Source of the DNA: Parietichytrium sp. I65-24A
Taxonomy: Eukaryota > Sar > Bigyra > Thraustochytrida > Thraustochytriidae
NCBI GenBank assembly: GCA_012862575.1
Contig: BLSF01000006.1
Span: 833,206 to 897,205 of the forward strand
DNA: 64,000 bases
Direction: 5' to 3'
Shown: positions 12,879-23,200 of the stretch, piece after piece
How the letters are laid out: each line of letters begins with the position of its first letter
Numbering within the stretch: position 1 is the first letter of the stretch
Translations under genes and position numbers: made by a program
Notes under the pieces: model-generated
The model's input: only the letters and a program-made list of their open reading frames with translations
Told to the model about the DNA's origin: nothing
The model's database searches: none

Positions 12879-13066
12879 TTAGATGTGGCGGCACTAGAGC
12901 ATACCGAGCTGAGGAAAGAAAAGAAGCAAAAGTTGTCTGTCAGTCAGTGGAGATTACATCCACGGAGGCAACGGGAAAAAGGACGTTGGCAGGTCTAGGA
13001 CGATCGGGTTTCAGCGGGCGCATGCAGCGGTGAGGTTGTAGACAGCTTGTTTGGACGGACGCGGGC

Positions 13067-16000
13067 ATGCGAAGTGTTGATCCGCTGGTGCTGCAAGCTG
13101 CTGACGCAGCTGCCACCAGCGTCAAAGTCAGACTCTTCGTACTCAAGCCCAAGTCAGCAGAGCCACCTGCGGAGACGAAGGCCGAACCCGCTTTGTTATC
13201 TTCGGAGAACGCAAATGCAGCTGCGCGCAGAAGACAGAGCTCTAAAACAAGGCCCGTAGGACACGAGAGTGAGGCCCTTGGAGTCGTTCAAGAAGATGGA
13301 GTGGGCACGGGGAGCACGAGTGCGACTAGAGGCGCCGAGGTGGCATCTGAGGGGGGCACTGGAGTAGTCCCGGCGCAAGTGGAACAGACAGTCGTCGAAG
13401 CCATTTTAAGGACAGGGCTGTCCTTCTGCGAGTTTGGTGGAGACGAAGAATTGGATGACGGCAACGACAACGTCGCAGAAGCAGAAGCAGACGAAACAGC
13501 AGCCAGTAGCGATTCGGCTGCAGCAAGTGAAACCCTTTTAGACGATGCGCATTATTTGGTTCAGCACCACTGGTTCATGGAGAGTAAATTGATTATCGCA
13601 GACTCCTCTGGCTCGTTGCGGGCATACGAGCCAGATTTATTAAAGAAGACATTCTTGTCCGAAGAAAGAGTCCAGAAGGGCTTGGAAGCTGTAGAGGCTG
13701 TCGGGGTTGACAGCTTGCTGCCCGACAGCGAATTATTCTATCTCTCGATGGACCCCAAGAAGCAACATCTCTTGCTGAGTCGCGTTGCTTCGCCTTTCGA
13801 GCTCTCGCGTGTTGTCAACGGGTGGGTGGAAGCTAGGCCAAAGAGGACAATATCGCAGATTACACAAATATTGGAAGAAGCTCGGCTTTGTTTCGCACGC
13901 GAAGGAGTGGATCGAGTCCATCGCACCCACTGCATCTGGGAGCTTGCTTTACAGCGGAGAAACCATCCATCCTTCTTCCTTCCAAAGACTCGATTCGCCA
14001 TTCAAGGCCTGCTAGACGCTTTAGCCACCAGTCCCCCGTGCCAATCCGCTGCCCCAGACATTTGCATGCAGTCCTTGCACTTTACCAGCTCAGGGGCTCT
14101 AGCTGCGTTTCTCGCTCAGGCTGAAACACGAAAGACTTTATCGGAGGATCCCGAGCTTGGGCGCACGATCGTAGAGTCGGCCTATATAAGCTTGAAGAGG
14201 ATACCCACCAAGAGCCTCAATCAGTCCAAGCCTCTCCCAGCGGTGTACTGCCTCCTCAATATATTAGCATCCCTTGCATTGCACACGTCTTCGCACCAGT
14301 CTCTACTTCGGTCACGGAAAATTTACACCGAGCTCATGCTCTCTACGCTTACCGAGAGCCTCTCCGCATTTACTCGAACGCGTATCGTCCAGACCTTGAT
14401 GAGGTCGCTGAGCTCACAGCAATCCATGGCGACCCACAGAGATGTGTGGGAGCAGCTGTTTTCAACAGTATTTAGCACTCATTTCATTCCTCCTCGCACA
14501 TCCAAAAGGGCAACCGTCGAGGGAAGGGCCAAACTAAGAGAAGTCCAACTTACGGCTGCTTACTACGGATGCAGATTTTTCTTTGACAAACGCCAAGCTT
14601 GCCTCAAAGTCAAAGCAAAGTCACGAGTGCAGGTGGCAGAATCTACGGTTCGAACGATGCTGCGTGTGCTTCACTTAGTACTCGAAGAGCACAAATCGCT
14701 CCAAGACGAAGACGACTCGGAGCTACACTCAGAAGCGGAGATGGAAGACAATCAGAGCGACGCAGAGGCGGGAGAGTTTGGGTTTTTCCCAGTCGAAGAC
14801 GAGCTTCCCGAGCATCGCAAGATACTATACTTTCTTGTTACATTCGTATGCCAGATGTTGGAAGACGCATACCAGCCGCACATCACCGCTGACGTGTGTG
14901 CCATGGCGCTCTCCGTGTTTCCCAAACTTATCAAACTTCTCACTGTACTCTACCGTACAATTACGCACGAGCGAGTCGTTCTAGAGAAGCTCGAAGTGAT
15001 GGTGTTCTGCGCGCTCATTAATCTATGCGCTGACAATCCCGCGTTCAAACGAGCAGCAAAGCTTTCGAAAGCAAGGATTTTCGAGCACATGGGGTTTGCT
15101 ACACTGGATCATCGGCTCTCACTGGCTGGAAAGCTATATCATGCAAAACTGCTGTATAGCATTGCAATTCACGCCTTTCCTCTGGACAAGGCGCAGTTAG
15201 ATCTTGCAACAGACTATATTTTGCAAAGCAGGGACAAGGCCCTCGACGTAAAGGTTCACCGATACACGGCCGCTGCATTTTGCGCATCTTGCGTGGAGTG
15301 GAAAGACTATCACACTTACTTTGACTTTATGTTCTCCAGATACTTCTCAGCTGACGAGACGGTCCAAAGAGACAGGATCATCACATGCTACGTTCACTAC
15401 GGTCATTGGGTAGTGCTTCACGGCCAGACAGCTTCGCCATTTGCGCTGAGTGGCGGCTTGAGGGATCCCAGGATAAGCAATTTGATTCAAATGTTGAAGC
15501 ACAGGACAACCAACCGACTTTCCACGATGGCCATCCTCAAGAGTTTCCAGGTCATTTTGCGGCTACAACTCGAGACAACCACTCCGGCTGCGGACCAGGA
15601 CGAGCACTCGCAGGCCACCACCACTCATTCACAGCCCGAACAGGTGGAAGCAGATGAACGTGAATCGGCCAGGTCTCTCAGAGACAAACCTTTGCAACCA
15701 ATTCCGATTGTGGAAAACATTATCCATGCCGCTGTTCTCTTACTTGCTGAAAACGACCATGACATTATCGCAGAAAGTCTTCAGGTTTTGTGGATCGCGG
15801 CGTCGTACCCAATCATTCTTCAGATTGGCCCATCGCTGTGTCACTCTACGACAATCACCGCGGTATATCGCCTCGCCATGCAAAACGGAGAACTTCACCG
15901 GACATCGCAAATTGCAGCAGGAACTCTGCTAGCTTTCACGACCCTCGATTACGTTTCAGTACTTCAAGCACTTGTTTCGGAACATCGAAGCGGAACTGCG

Positions 16001-19000
16001 CAAGCTGATGACCCAGCCATGCCTCTCGTTGCCGAGTTGCAACAGTCAGACAAAGAGTTCGAGGTCATCCTCGTGGACTGCTGTGCACAGCTCTTGTCAA
16101 AACCAAATCTCCAGCTCAAAGGCTGCGGTGCGTTTTTGTACAGCAGACACAGAATTCACAACCCAAATCTTCACGACCAATTCCGAGCGAAGCGTGGACT
16201 TAAGCGTCTTCGGGAGCTAATTCGCCAAGGAAAAGACACACAAGCGCGATGCTTGGGGCTCTTGGCTATGATCCAGGCAACTGAGTACGACAAGCTGAAT
16301 CAAAGGCTTGGTGCGCACAAGCCATTTCTGACACTTCTTGCGGATATACTGCGGCAAGGTGGTGATCAAGAGAGGCAGCTCGTCGGAGCAGTTATTCGTA
16401 ACCTCCTCAAGCACGCAGAGAACCGTCCAGCAATTTACAAGATGGAATTGTACCTCCGAGCAACTTCAAACCAAGAGCAGCAAGGCACCACGGACAGCGG
16501 ACAGCACAATTCTCTGCCAATGGTGAGGAGCCCTAAGAAAAGTCCCGCGAAGAGCCCCAAAAAAAACAAGCAACAAAATGTTCGCGAAAATTATGAATCT
16601 TGGCTCGCCAAAGTTGAATTGGAACAGCAAGAAGGGTTTCATCATCTTCTCTTCAAAGGTGGCAAGAAGGGGCTGGAGGACATTGCATCTTCTTCAACCG
16701 CCTCTAGGGCGTATTTCACAACACCGGAAGAGAAAGAAAGCACAAGTCCCACAAATTTGCTTGATATGCAACAACGGTTGCGAAGGCCTGTGGCAAACTT
16801 GTGGTCTCCGCGCGGATCGTTTTCTTCCGGGGCTCAGGTGCAGCTGTCTCCCAAACGAAAGTCCCACAAGCACGCTGGTCAAAAACAGCTGAAGAAGGAA
16901 TCCATGCACACGAAATCCCTCCCAACGCTTGAGAGCCCATGGTCGCCAAATGCAGTTATCCAGTCTCCGACGTTTCCGAACAATGCAGAAGGCAGCAGCG
17001 ACGCTACTAACCATGGTTTGCGTGTTTCCGTGGAGCACGACAGTTTTGTATTTGAGCAAGGTTCTCTCTTCTCGCCATTGGATTCGATGCAGTCCCCTCC
17101 TTCACGTGTAGCTGAGAAGCTGTTCGGGGCCCCTTCCTCTGAAGAAAATGAGTCTAAAGACGGTGCCTCTGAGCTGGCGGGACCAGGAATCGACAGTGAC
17201 ATTAAGCGGCAAAAGCAGCAGGTGTTGAGAGATCGGATAAAGCACAAGATGAGGTCCAACTTTAAAGTCGTCGTGGACGAATGCGAAGAGCCAGGCGTTA
17301 CTGGCAGCGAAAGTACAGGTTCTAAAGACTCTGAGTCTTTGTCATCCCCCACCAAGCTAAGCAATGCTCTCCAATCATCTAAAGCGTACAATGAATTGTA
17401 TGCGCATGAAACGTATGGCAAAGCAACTCTTGCGGCTTTTCAGTCCGTGGAAGGTGGCCGCGTCTTTAAAGACCTGCCTTCTCATTTGATTCCAGGTACT
17501 ACAACGAGGACTTATTTTTACTACACCGGACCGCACGAACCGCTGTCCAACATGTGCTCGATGCTTACTGCTGCGCCTCAGCCCCCTGAATTGGATCTCG
17601 TCAGCGACATCCCTTGCCCTCCCTGCAGAGCAGATACTTCTTTTCAATGCGGTAAGCTTGTTCTGGCTGCATTTCCACCAGGATCGATTTCGTTAGCCCC
17701 AATTGCCCAAAAGCCATTCACAAGTTCGGACTCGTTCTATTGGACCTCCAATGGGGTGCTCATCGACGAGCCAATTCCATTGCTAGTGTCCTTGCCGTAC
17801 ATTGGCCCTCAGGCGAACCGAAGGCGGTCATCGATCTTTGGGAGCAAATTCTGGTCCTCAAACACAATGTTTCTTCACTCTCTCAGTGAAATTGTTACTG
17901 GGGAAAACAACCTCACGCCAAAGATGAAAGGTGCGTTTGACCTAGCAAAGTCGGTATTCTCTTCCGCAAGCAGCTCTCGCCGCGTCACAGTGTACAATCT
18001 CAACGCCAAATCTCACACGGACGCCATCCCACGCCGGAATAAAAAATTCAAGGGGCCACGAGAAACTTTACTTCACTTTGAGACGACGTGGAATGTTCTC
18101 GTTGACAAGCAGGTTTTTGTCAAACTATTGAAACGAGATGACTCCTTCGACGCTGTTCGTTTGACTTTGGAAGCGCACTACGAAATGCTGCAAAACATAT
18201 TCAAATTTTACAGTGTGGCTTCAGGAGGCAGCACGGGTTCCTTCACGATGCAGCTCGGAGAGTTTAGCACCTTCCTCCGAGACATTGGGATCTCCAAGCA
18301 CAGGAGCACCAACAACAGTCTTTTTCCAGCCGGCACCCGAACAATGACACTCCATTCCTGCAGTGATCAAATTACCTTGTCCCAGGTTGAGGTTGGGAGC
18401 ACAGACACTATTTTCATCGTCGCCAACAAGACTCTGCCGGAGAGCCTGCTCGAGGAAAACCGCAGGCATTTGGCCGGTTCTAAGGTCTTTCAGCTCAAGC
18501 ATGATGAGTCAATGCACTTTTACGAGTTTCTGGACGCCATTGTCCGCGTCGCAGATGCTTCGGTGTGTCTCGTAGCCAAGCGCACCAAAGCGGCAACGAT
18601 CCCGCCACTTCACCACGCAGCAGAAGCTCTCGTTCTCCACATTTTCAAGTTGTTCCGACGCGAGCGGGTACTCGACTCCAAAGTCTTCAGGAAAGACAGA
18701 ATGTTCAACTGGGCTGTGGACACCATGCTTCACGAGAATTTGGAGATGTTCAAAACCATCTTTCAGTCCTATACATGCATGAACCAGCTTTCTCGGGAGC
18801 ACGGTGCCGTGAAGGGAGAGCTGTTGAGCATGGTCGACTGGATCGAACTGATAAATGACTTGGGCTTATTCAACATTCATTTCACAAAGCGCGACGCCTC
18901 GTGGCTTTTTTGCGCGAGCACAACGTGGATGGTAGAGCCTTTTCGACAGTGGAAAGATGTGGTGACACTGGACTTTGCGCAATTCTTGGAAGCCATGTTA

Positions 19001-20065
19001 CGCGTCGCGGACTGCATTTTCCTTCCAACAGAAGCTCAACTTCATTCTGTGGGTATTCAACCAGAGAGTGCCTCTGGTGTTCTCGGAGATAGGGTCGGGA
19101 CCCGTGAACCGATCGTTACCTTTTACACCATGATGGAGCAAACTTCCCTCTTGTGGAACACCTTTGAGCGTCAGGACTACACGAAGAATGCGGTCCAGTT
19201 GCAGCTGGCGCAATATTCTCCTGGTGCATCGCAGCAAGACTCCAAGGATAGAGGGGGAGATGGTGCTCGACTGGAAGAGGGGTCGGAAAACGATGACGAA
19301 TCAGACTCGGACTATGATGATGATGGGTTTTATGACGAGAGGCCGTTGGACCACAAGTTCTCTCAGTTCATTAAACTGGTTATCTTTGCTGAACAGCGGC
19401 AAAAGAAAAGGCAAGCGGAGAAAAACGCTTGGGAGCGGTACTCCAAGCAAGCGGATCACACTGAGTCGGAGCTGTATAGACACCTTCTCGAAGTGGATGA
19501 CATTGTCAGTAGCCCTTTGCACCAGTCAATGAAGCGATCAAAGAGAAATGCCGTGGCTGTGCAGTCCAAACCGCTAGCTTCGAAAAGAAGGCTCACGCTC
19601 GACATCAACGTGGCCAAGAGTCTGACATTCAAGATGCAATCCAGGGAACAAAGCAGGGCCCAAGGCAAGGGGGTCGAAGACGCCTTCGCAATGTTGCCTG
19701 CTCTTGTTCGGAAGAACTTGCTCATTACGTCCCATCACGCATGCGAGATGATTAGAGAGACTGCAGCCACGTTTGAAGACGTTTTGGATCCTGCGCTGGA
19801 GCAATTGCTCAATAGCAAGCAGTTTATTGCCAAGTCATGTGTGAAACTCAAAGCTCTACGATCAAACGTTGCCGAGACACTCTCGGAAGATGAGCAAGAA
19901 ATGCTGTTTCGATCCATCGACAATAAAGAGAAGGAGTCGTACTTCGTTATCATGAAATCCGCAATCAGCGAGTTCTTGGAGAGCATGAAGCGAAGGACTT
20001 CTCAGGTCGAGAATATCGATGAGGAAGCTAGGCAACCAATCTCGTTTCAAGAAACCTCAGCATAG
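13067..20065 (+). CDS. Giant 2332-residue protein: helical (ARM/HEAT-like) repeats plus degenerate EF-hand-like segments
   Basis: Single exon starting at ATG. I cannot name it. The first ~150 residues are acidic and low in complexity. About 150-1140 is rich in amphipathic Leu/Ala helices in the style of armadillo/HEAT repeats. A Ser/Pro/Lys-rich linker follows (KSPAKSPKK near 1157). Around 1700-1985 there are three related segments ending GEFSTFLRDIG (~1731), YEFLDAIVRVAD (~1819) and FAQFLEAMLRVAD (~1970). These look like EF-hand second helices, but the loops lack the usual Asp/Glu calcium ligands. An acidic stretch (DESDSDYDDDGFYDE, ~2077) and a charged helical C terminus end the protein. 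There is no signal peptide or membrane segment. A large scaffold, perhaps cytoskeletal or flagellar, is plausible but is inference. It converges with the Sfi1-like gene 168 bp downstream. Confidence 0.85.
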   Translation: MRSVDPLVLQAADAAATSVKVRLFVLKPKSAEPPAETKAEPALLSSENANAAARRRQSSKTRPVGHESEALGVVQEDGVGTGSTSATRGAEVASEGGTGVVPAQVEQTVVEAILRTGLSFCEFGGDEELDDGNDNVAEAEADETAASSDSAAASETLLDDAHYLVQHHWFMESKLIIADSSGSLRAYEPDLLKKTFLSEERVQKGLEAVEAVGVDSLLPDSELFYLSMDPKKQHLLLSRVASPFELSRVVNGWVEARPKRTISQITQILEEARLCFAREGVDRVHRTHCIWELALQRRNHPSFFLPKTRFAIQGLLDALATSPPCQSAAPDICMQSLHFTSSGALAAFLAQAETRKTLSEDPELGRTIVESAYISLKRIPTKSLNQSKPLPAVYCLLNILASLALHTSSHQSLLRSRKIYTELMLSTLTESLSAFTRTRIVQTLMRSLSSQQSMATHRDVWEQLFSTVFSTHFIPPRTSKRATVEGRAKLREVQLTAAYYGCRFFFDKRQACLKVKAKSRVQVAESTVRTMLRVLHLVLEEHKSLQDEDDSELHSEAEMEDNQSDAEAGEFGFFPVEDELPEHRKILYFLVTFVCQMLEDAYQPHITADVCAMALSVFPKLIKLLTVLYRTITHERVVLEKLEVMVFCALINLCADNPAFKRAAKLSKARIFEHMGFATLDHRLSLAGKLYHAKLLYSIAIHAFPLDKAQLDLATDYILQSRDKALDVKVHRYTAAAFCASCVEWKDYHTYFDFMFSRYFSADETVQRDRIITCYVHYGHWVVLHGQTASPFALSGGLRDPRISNLIQMLKHRTTNRLSTMAILKSFQVILRLQLETTTPAADQDEHSQATTTHSQPEQVEADERESARSLRDKPLQPIPIVENIIHAAVLLLAENDHDIIAESLQVLWIAASYPIILQIGPSLCHSTTITAVYRLAMQNGELHRTSQIAAGTLLAFTTLDYVSVLQALVSEHRSGTAQADDPAMPLVAELQQSDKEFEVILVDCCAQLLSKPNLQLKGCGAFLYSRHRIHNPNLHDQFRAKRGLKRLRELIRQGKDTQARCLGLLAMIQATEYDKLNQRLGAHKPFLTLLADILRQGGDQERQLVGAVIRNLLKHAENRPAIYKMELYLRATSNQEQQGTTDSGQHNSLPMVRSPKKSPAKSPKKNKQQNVRENYESWLAKVELEQQEGFHHLLFKGGKKGLEDIASSSTASRAYFTTPEEKESTSPTNLLDMQQRLRRPVANLWSPRGSFSSGAQVQLSPKRKSHKHAGQKQLKKESMHTKSLPTLESPWSPNAVIQSPTFPNNAEGSSDATNHGLRVSVEHDSFVFEQGSLFSPLDSMQSPPSRVAEKLFGAPSSEENESKDGASELAGPGIDSDIKRQKQQVLRDRIKHKMRSNFKVVVDECEEPGVTGSESTGSKDSESLSSPTKLSNALQSSKAYNELYAHETYGKATLAAFQSVEGGRVFKDLPSHLIPGTTTRTYFYYTGPHEPLSNMCSMLTAAPQPPELDLVSDIPCPPCRADTSFQCGKLVLAAFPPGSISLAPIAQKPFTSSDSFYWTSNGVLIDEPIPLLVSLPYIGPQANRRRSSIFGSKFWSSNTMFLHSLSEIVTGENNLTPKMKGAFDLAKSVFSSASSSRRVTVYNLNAKSHTDAIPRRNKKFKGPRETLLHFETTWNVLVDKQVFVKLLKRDDSFDAVRLTLEAHYEMLQNIFKFYSVASGGSTGSFTMQLGEFSTFLRDIGISKHRSTNNSLFPAGTRTMTLHSCSDQITLSQVEVGSTDTIFIVANKTLPESLLEENRRHLAGSKVFQLKHDESMHFYEFLDAIVRVADASVCLVAKRTKAATIPPLHHAAEALVLHIFKLFRRERVLDSKVFRKDRMFNWAVDTMLHENLEMFKTIFQSYTCMNQLSREHGAVKGELLSMVDWIELINDLGLFNIHFTKRDASWLFCASTTWMVEPFRQWKDVVTLDFAQFLEAMLRVADCIFLPTEAQLHSVGIQPESASGVLGDRVGTREPIVTFYTMMEQTSLLWNTFERQDYTKNAVQLQLAQYSPGASQQDSKDRGGDGARLEEGSENDDESDSDYDDDGFYDERPLDHKFSQFIKLVIFAEQRQKKRQAEKNAWERYSKQADHTESELYRHLLEVDDIVSSPLHQSMKRSKRNAVAVQSKPLASKRRLTLDINVAKSLTFKMQSREQSRAQGKGVEDAFAMLPALVRKNLLITSHHACEMIRETAATFEDVLDPALEQLLNSKQFIAKSCVKLKALRSNVAETLSEDEQEMLFRSIDNKEKESYFVIMKSAISEFLESMKRRTSQVENIDEEARQPISFQETSA

Positions 20066-20232
20066 ATGTAAACTTCTGTCATTCAACCTGTAACTATAAT
20101 TATCTTTTCAATCAAAATAGACTTTTCAAAATAATGCAATTCTTGTGAGCAGCAAAAGAGAGAGTGTGGGAGAGTGGGTGCGGGGGAACGAATGAATCTT
20201 TTCATATGTACTAAATAGGCTGGGACCCGTTC

Positions 20233-23200
20233 TTACACCTCACCAAACAAGACTTCGTCGTCGCTTTCGGAAAGAAGCAGGACGTCCATAGAGCGTCTTG
20301 CGTCGTCAACGCAGTCTAACTGTTTTTCTTTCTCCTGCAATCGAAGAGCAAGCCCCTCCAAAGCTGGGTGAAAGCCTCTCCCTTTCTCCACATCAACAAG
20401 TCCAGCAAGGCGAGCTGACGAAGCCGCCTGATGAACGTAATTGTACCCATTGCTCAAACCTTTGGCTTCCTCGACAAGGCTCTTCTCAAGCTCGCGAAGA
20501 CGCCGGCCACCGTTCTCCAACGCTCGCAGCGAAGAGTGAGACAAGTTTAAGACACTGGTTGCATCTTCGTTGACGCTCTCTCCCTCGCTGTCCTCCCGCT
20601 TGTAGTCATCGCTATCATAGCTCGAGGCTCTCAACCGAGATCTCTCCGGCGAATTGTCCAACCTTGCTACACTGGATGGTGGACTTCGATCCGCCCAAGC
20701 AGATCGTGGAGTTTCAGTTGCTCCTTTGAGACGATGCCGAGACCCTGAACGCAACTTACGCGCTGAACCCCCGTTCCCGATGAGTGCGCTTGCTCTTGCA
20801 GGTAGTGGGGTTGAACATCTAGTGTAAAATCTTTCTTCGGCCAGTTGCTCGCGAAAGCTTTTTGGCCTGGTTCGACATGTGAGACGATCCACCTTCTCCC
20901 TGAGCTCCTTGATTTTCTTCTCCTTGGAGAGCAATTTGCGCTTGACCTGCCGTAGCTCCCTGCCATTACTCACATCGCGTTTCGCCAACAAAATCGCCTT
21001 TGCGTACAATCGACGAACCTCGGCCCACAGCGAAAAGTGCAAAAGCTTTGTGAAGGCGCGACGCAAGGTTTCGAATTCACATCGAAATGCTATATTTGAT
21101 AAGTGGCGGAGTGTGCGCCATATGAGCACATCGCGCTTCATTAGGTGGAAAGCTCTCCGGACGGTGGCCTGGTATGCACATTCTAAAATCCTGTTTGTGT
21201 GCTTAAGGGCAAGGTCGCGCGAAAAGTCCATCCGCTTCTGCACGACTAAACCAATTTTCCAGCGAGAGAAGGCGGCTCGCGTTATTCGATGCTGCCTTCT
21301 GCTGATAGTCAGAGCAACAGCTTTTTGAACGCGGACCTGCCTGCACCATGCGATCCAGTGTTGTCGCGTACTTCTCAACGAGCGAGACTGAGACGAAATT
21401 GCGAATAATCTCTTGCACTTCACCTGTTTTGCGAGATTGCGCAGTGCACAACGTTTTCGGAATCTCTGCACTTGTCGCTCGGCGACTCGAACCTTCAAGC
21501 AGCTTGCCCACCGAGCAAAGGTTTTCCGGAGCAAGACAATTCTGCTTGAGCCCAGCTTGTCGCGATATAATATGTGGAGTTGTGCTGAAAGTGCGGAGAG
21601 CTGCTTTCGATGAGAAAACAGCTTTAGTAGGTTGAAAGCCTCCCTAAGCTTTCTCCTTTGGTGAAAATTAGTCAAGTAGCCAATGTATTTGCGCAGTCGG
21701 AAATTGCCAAGCTTCCATGCCGAGAAAAAAGACCGCAGGGTTCGTGTGCGCCTGGAACTTGCTGCAAAGCGCTTTACGACCCCTCTTGCCTTGGCGTATG
21801 CACCCCAGCGTTGCATCACAGGTTTCGCCCTCGACGTTCTTAGTGCCTTTACGCAGTCCCGCCAAGCAATAAATGTACTCCGAAGATCTGTTGCCTGCAG
21901 TCTTTGAATCGCAGAGCGTGCGATTTTCCTCCTTCTATGAGCTGCTCTCCAGCCCTGGAAAGCTCGATCAAGAGTGCGATTTTGCAGCTTTTGAACGATC
22001 TGTTTTACCCTGCGCACTTTTGCTGCCTCGTCTTGTTCTCTCAGCGCCTCTATGGCCTTCAACTGGGTCTGAAGGGTCGCTGTGAATCGACGTTCCTGGT
22101 TCACCAAGCGCAAATTCTGGGCCAAACATCCAAACGCCTTCTCCAACCGTTTGGTTATGGTGTTACGTACCCATCGACGAAGCACTCTCTTTCGCTTCAA
22201 ATTGTATTGATAGACAGATTTCCATTTATCAAAACATTTCGAAAGCTGCAGCCCATCGTGCGCGCGAGAATGAAACCTCATCAAAAGACCGAGCTGCTTT
22301 TCGTGCCTTGCCTCCAGTCGTTTCTCGCGAGAGCTTGCGGAGCATTGCCCTTGCCACGCGAAAAAGCAACGACCAACTACAGAGCGCTGCATCCTCATCA
22401 AAGCATTCAAAACGATTTTGTCGTGGTAGATGTCTTTGCAAGTCTGGGCTGTCCAGTCCTTCCACCTCTCAAACGCCGCTCTTCGCTTCCATGTCATAAG
22501 CTTGTGTATTATTTCGATGGCTTTTCGTTCTATGTTCACAACACCTTTCCAGCGTAGAAAACACCTTGCCTGGCTAGTCTTCGTCCAAAGGCAAAGCAGG
22601 CGGCGGCCAGCACTGATTCGTTGTTGCCGTTGTTCTGAGTTCAAAATTTTCTCCCACTTTGCACGCTGGGTGTACAGGCGCCATCGAGACCAATACTGGA
22701 AGAAGAACTGCAGCCCGCTTACCTGGATCGCTCCATTAGAACCAACTGTGTAGTCTTTCCACTTTCGGAAAGCTCGATAGAGATATTTGTGCTGCATACG
22801 AAGAACAATTTGGCGAGCATGAACTCTGCGTTCCTTCTTCGCGGAAAGAACACGCATGGAGTTCATTCTTAGTGCTCCAAAACCTGCACTGAGTTGGCGA
22901 AAGGTTACAGCTCTCACCAAAAGTCTCAAGATCAGGCTCTTGCAATGCATTTGTAAATTGCCTTCCTTCCAAGTGTGGAATGCTCGCCAGAGCTTGTCCT
23001 TGTATATCTTATTCAATACACGCCTTATGATAGCTGTGCTCCTGGTCCTGACAAGGGCGTTGTATCGCCATGCTTGAAACGCTTGAGAAATGCGACGATT
23101 TTCCAGTCGTCGAATTACTCGAGAGCAGAGAATCGTTCTTCTCTCCACTAATTTATCTTGCGCCAATTCACCTTTCCACTTGGCGAATGCCAGCCCTATT

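Larger units (their letters stand above)
2151..13066. other. Gene-free region of about 10.9 kb
   Basis: No open frame here has the length, composition or motifs of a protein. The longest (about 170-200 codons) lie across microsatellites or begin at non-ATG codons. I looked for tRNA T-arm boxes, U6-like and 5S-like stretches and reverse-transcriptase or transposase motifs, and saw none. Contents are simple repeats (listed separately), AT-rich runs near 6720-6800, short tandem motifs (CGCGAATAT at 10480-10500) and two exact copies of AGTACTAGTA at 7005-7014 and 8714-8723. Gaps between neighbouring genes in this window can be as small as 24-200 bp, so the size is unusual. Confidence 0.6.
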
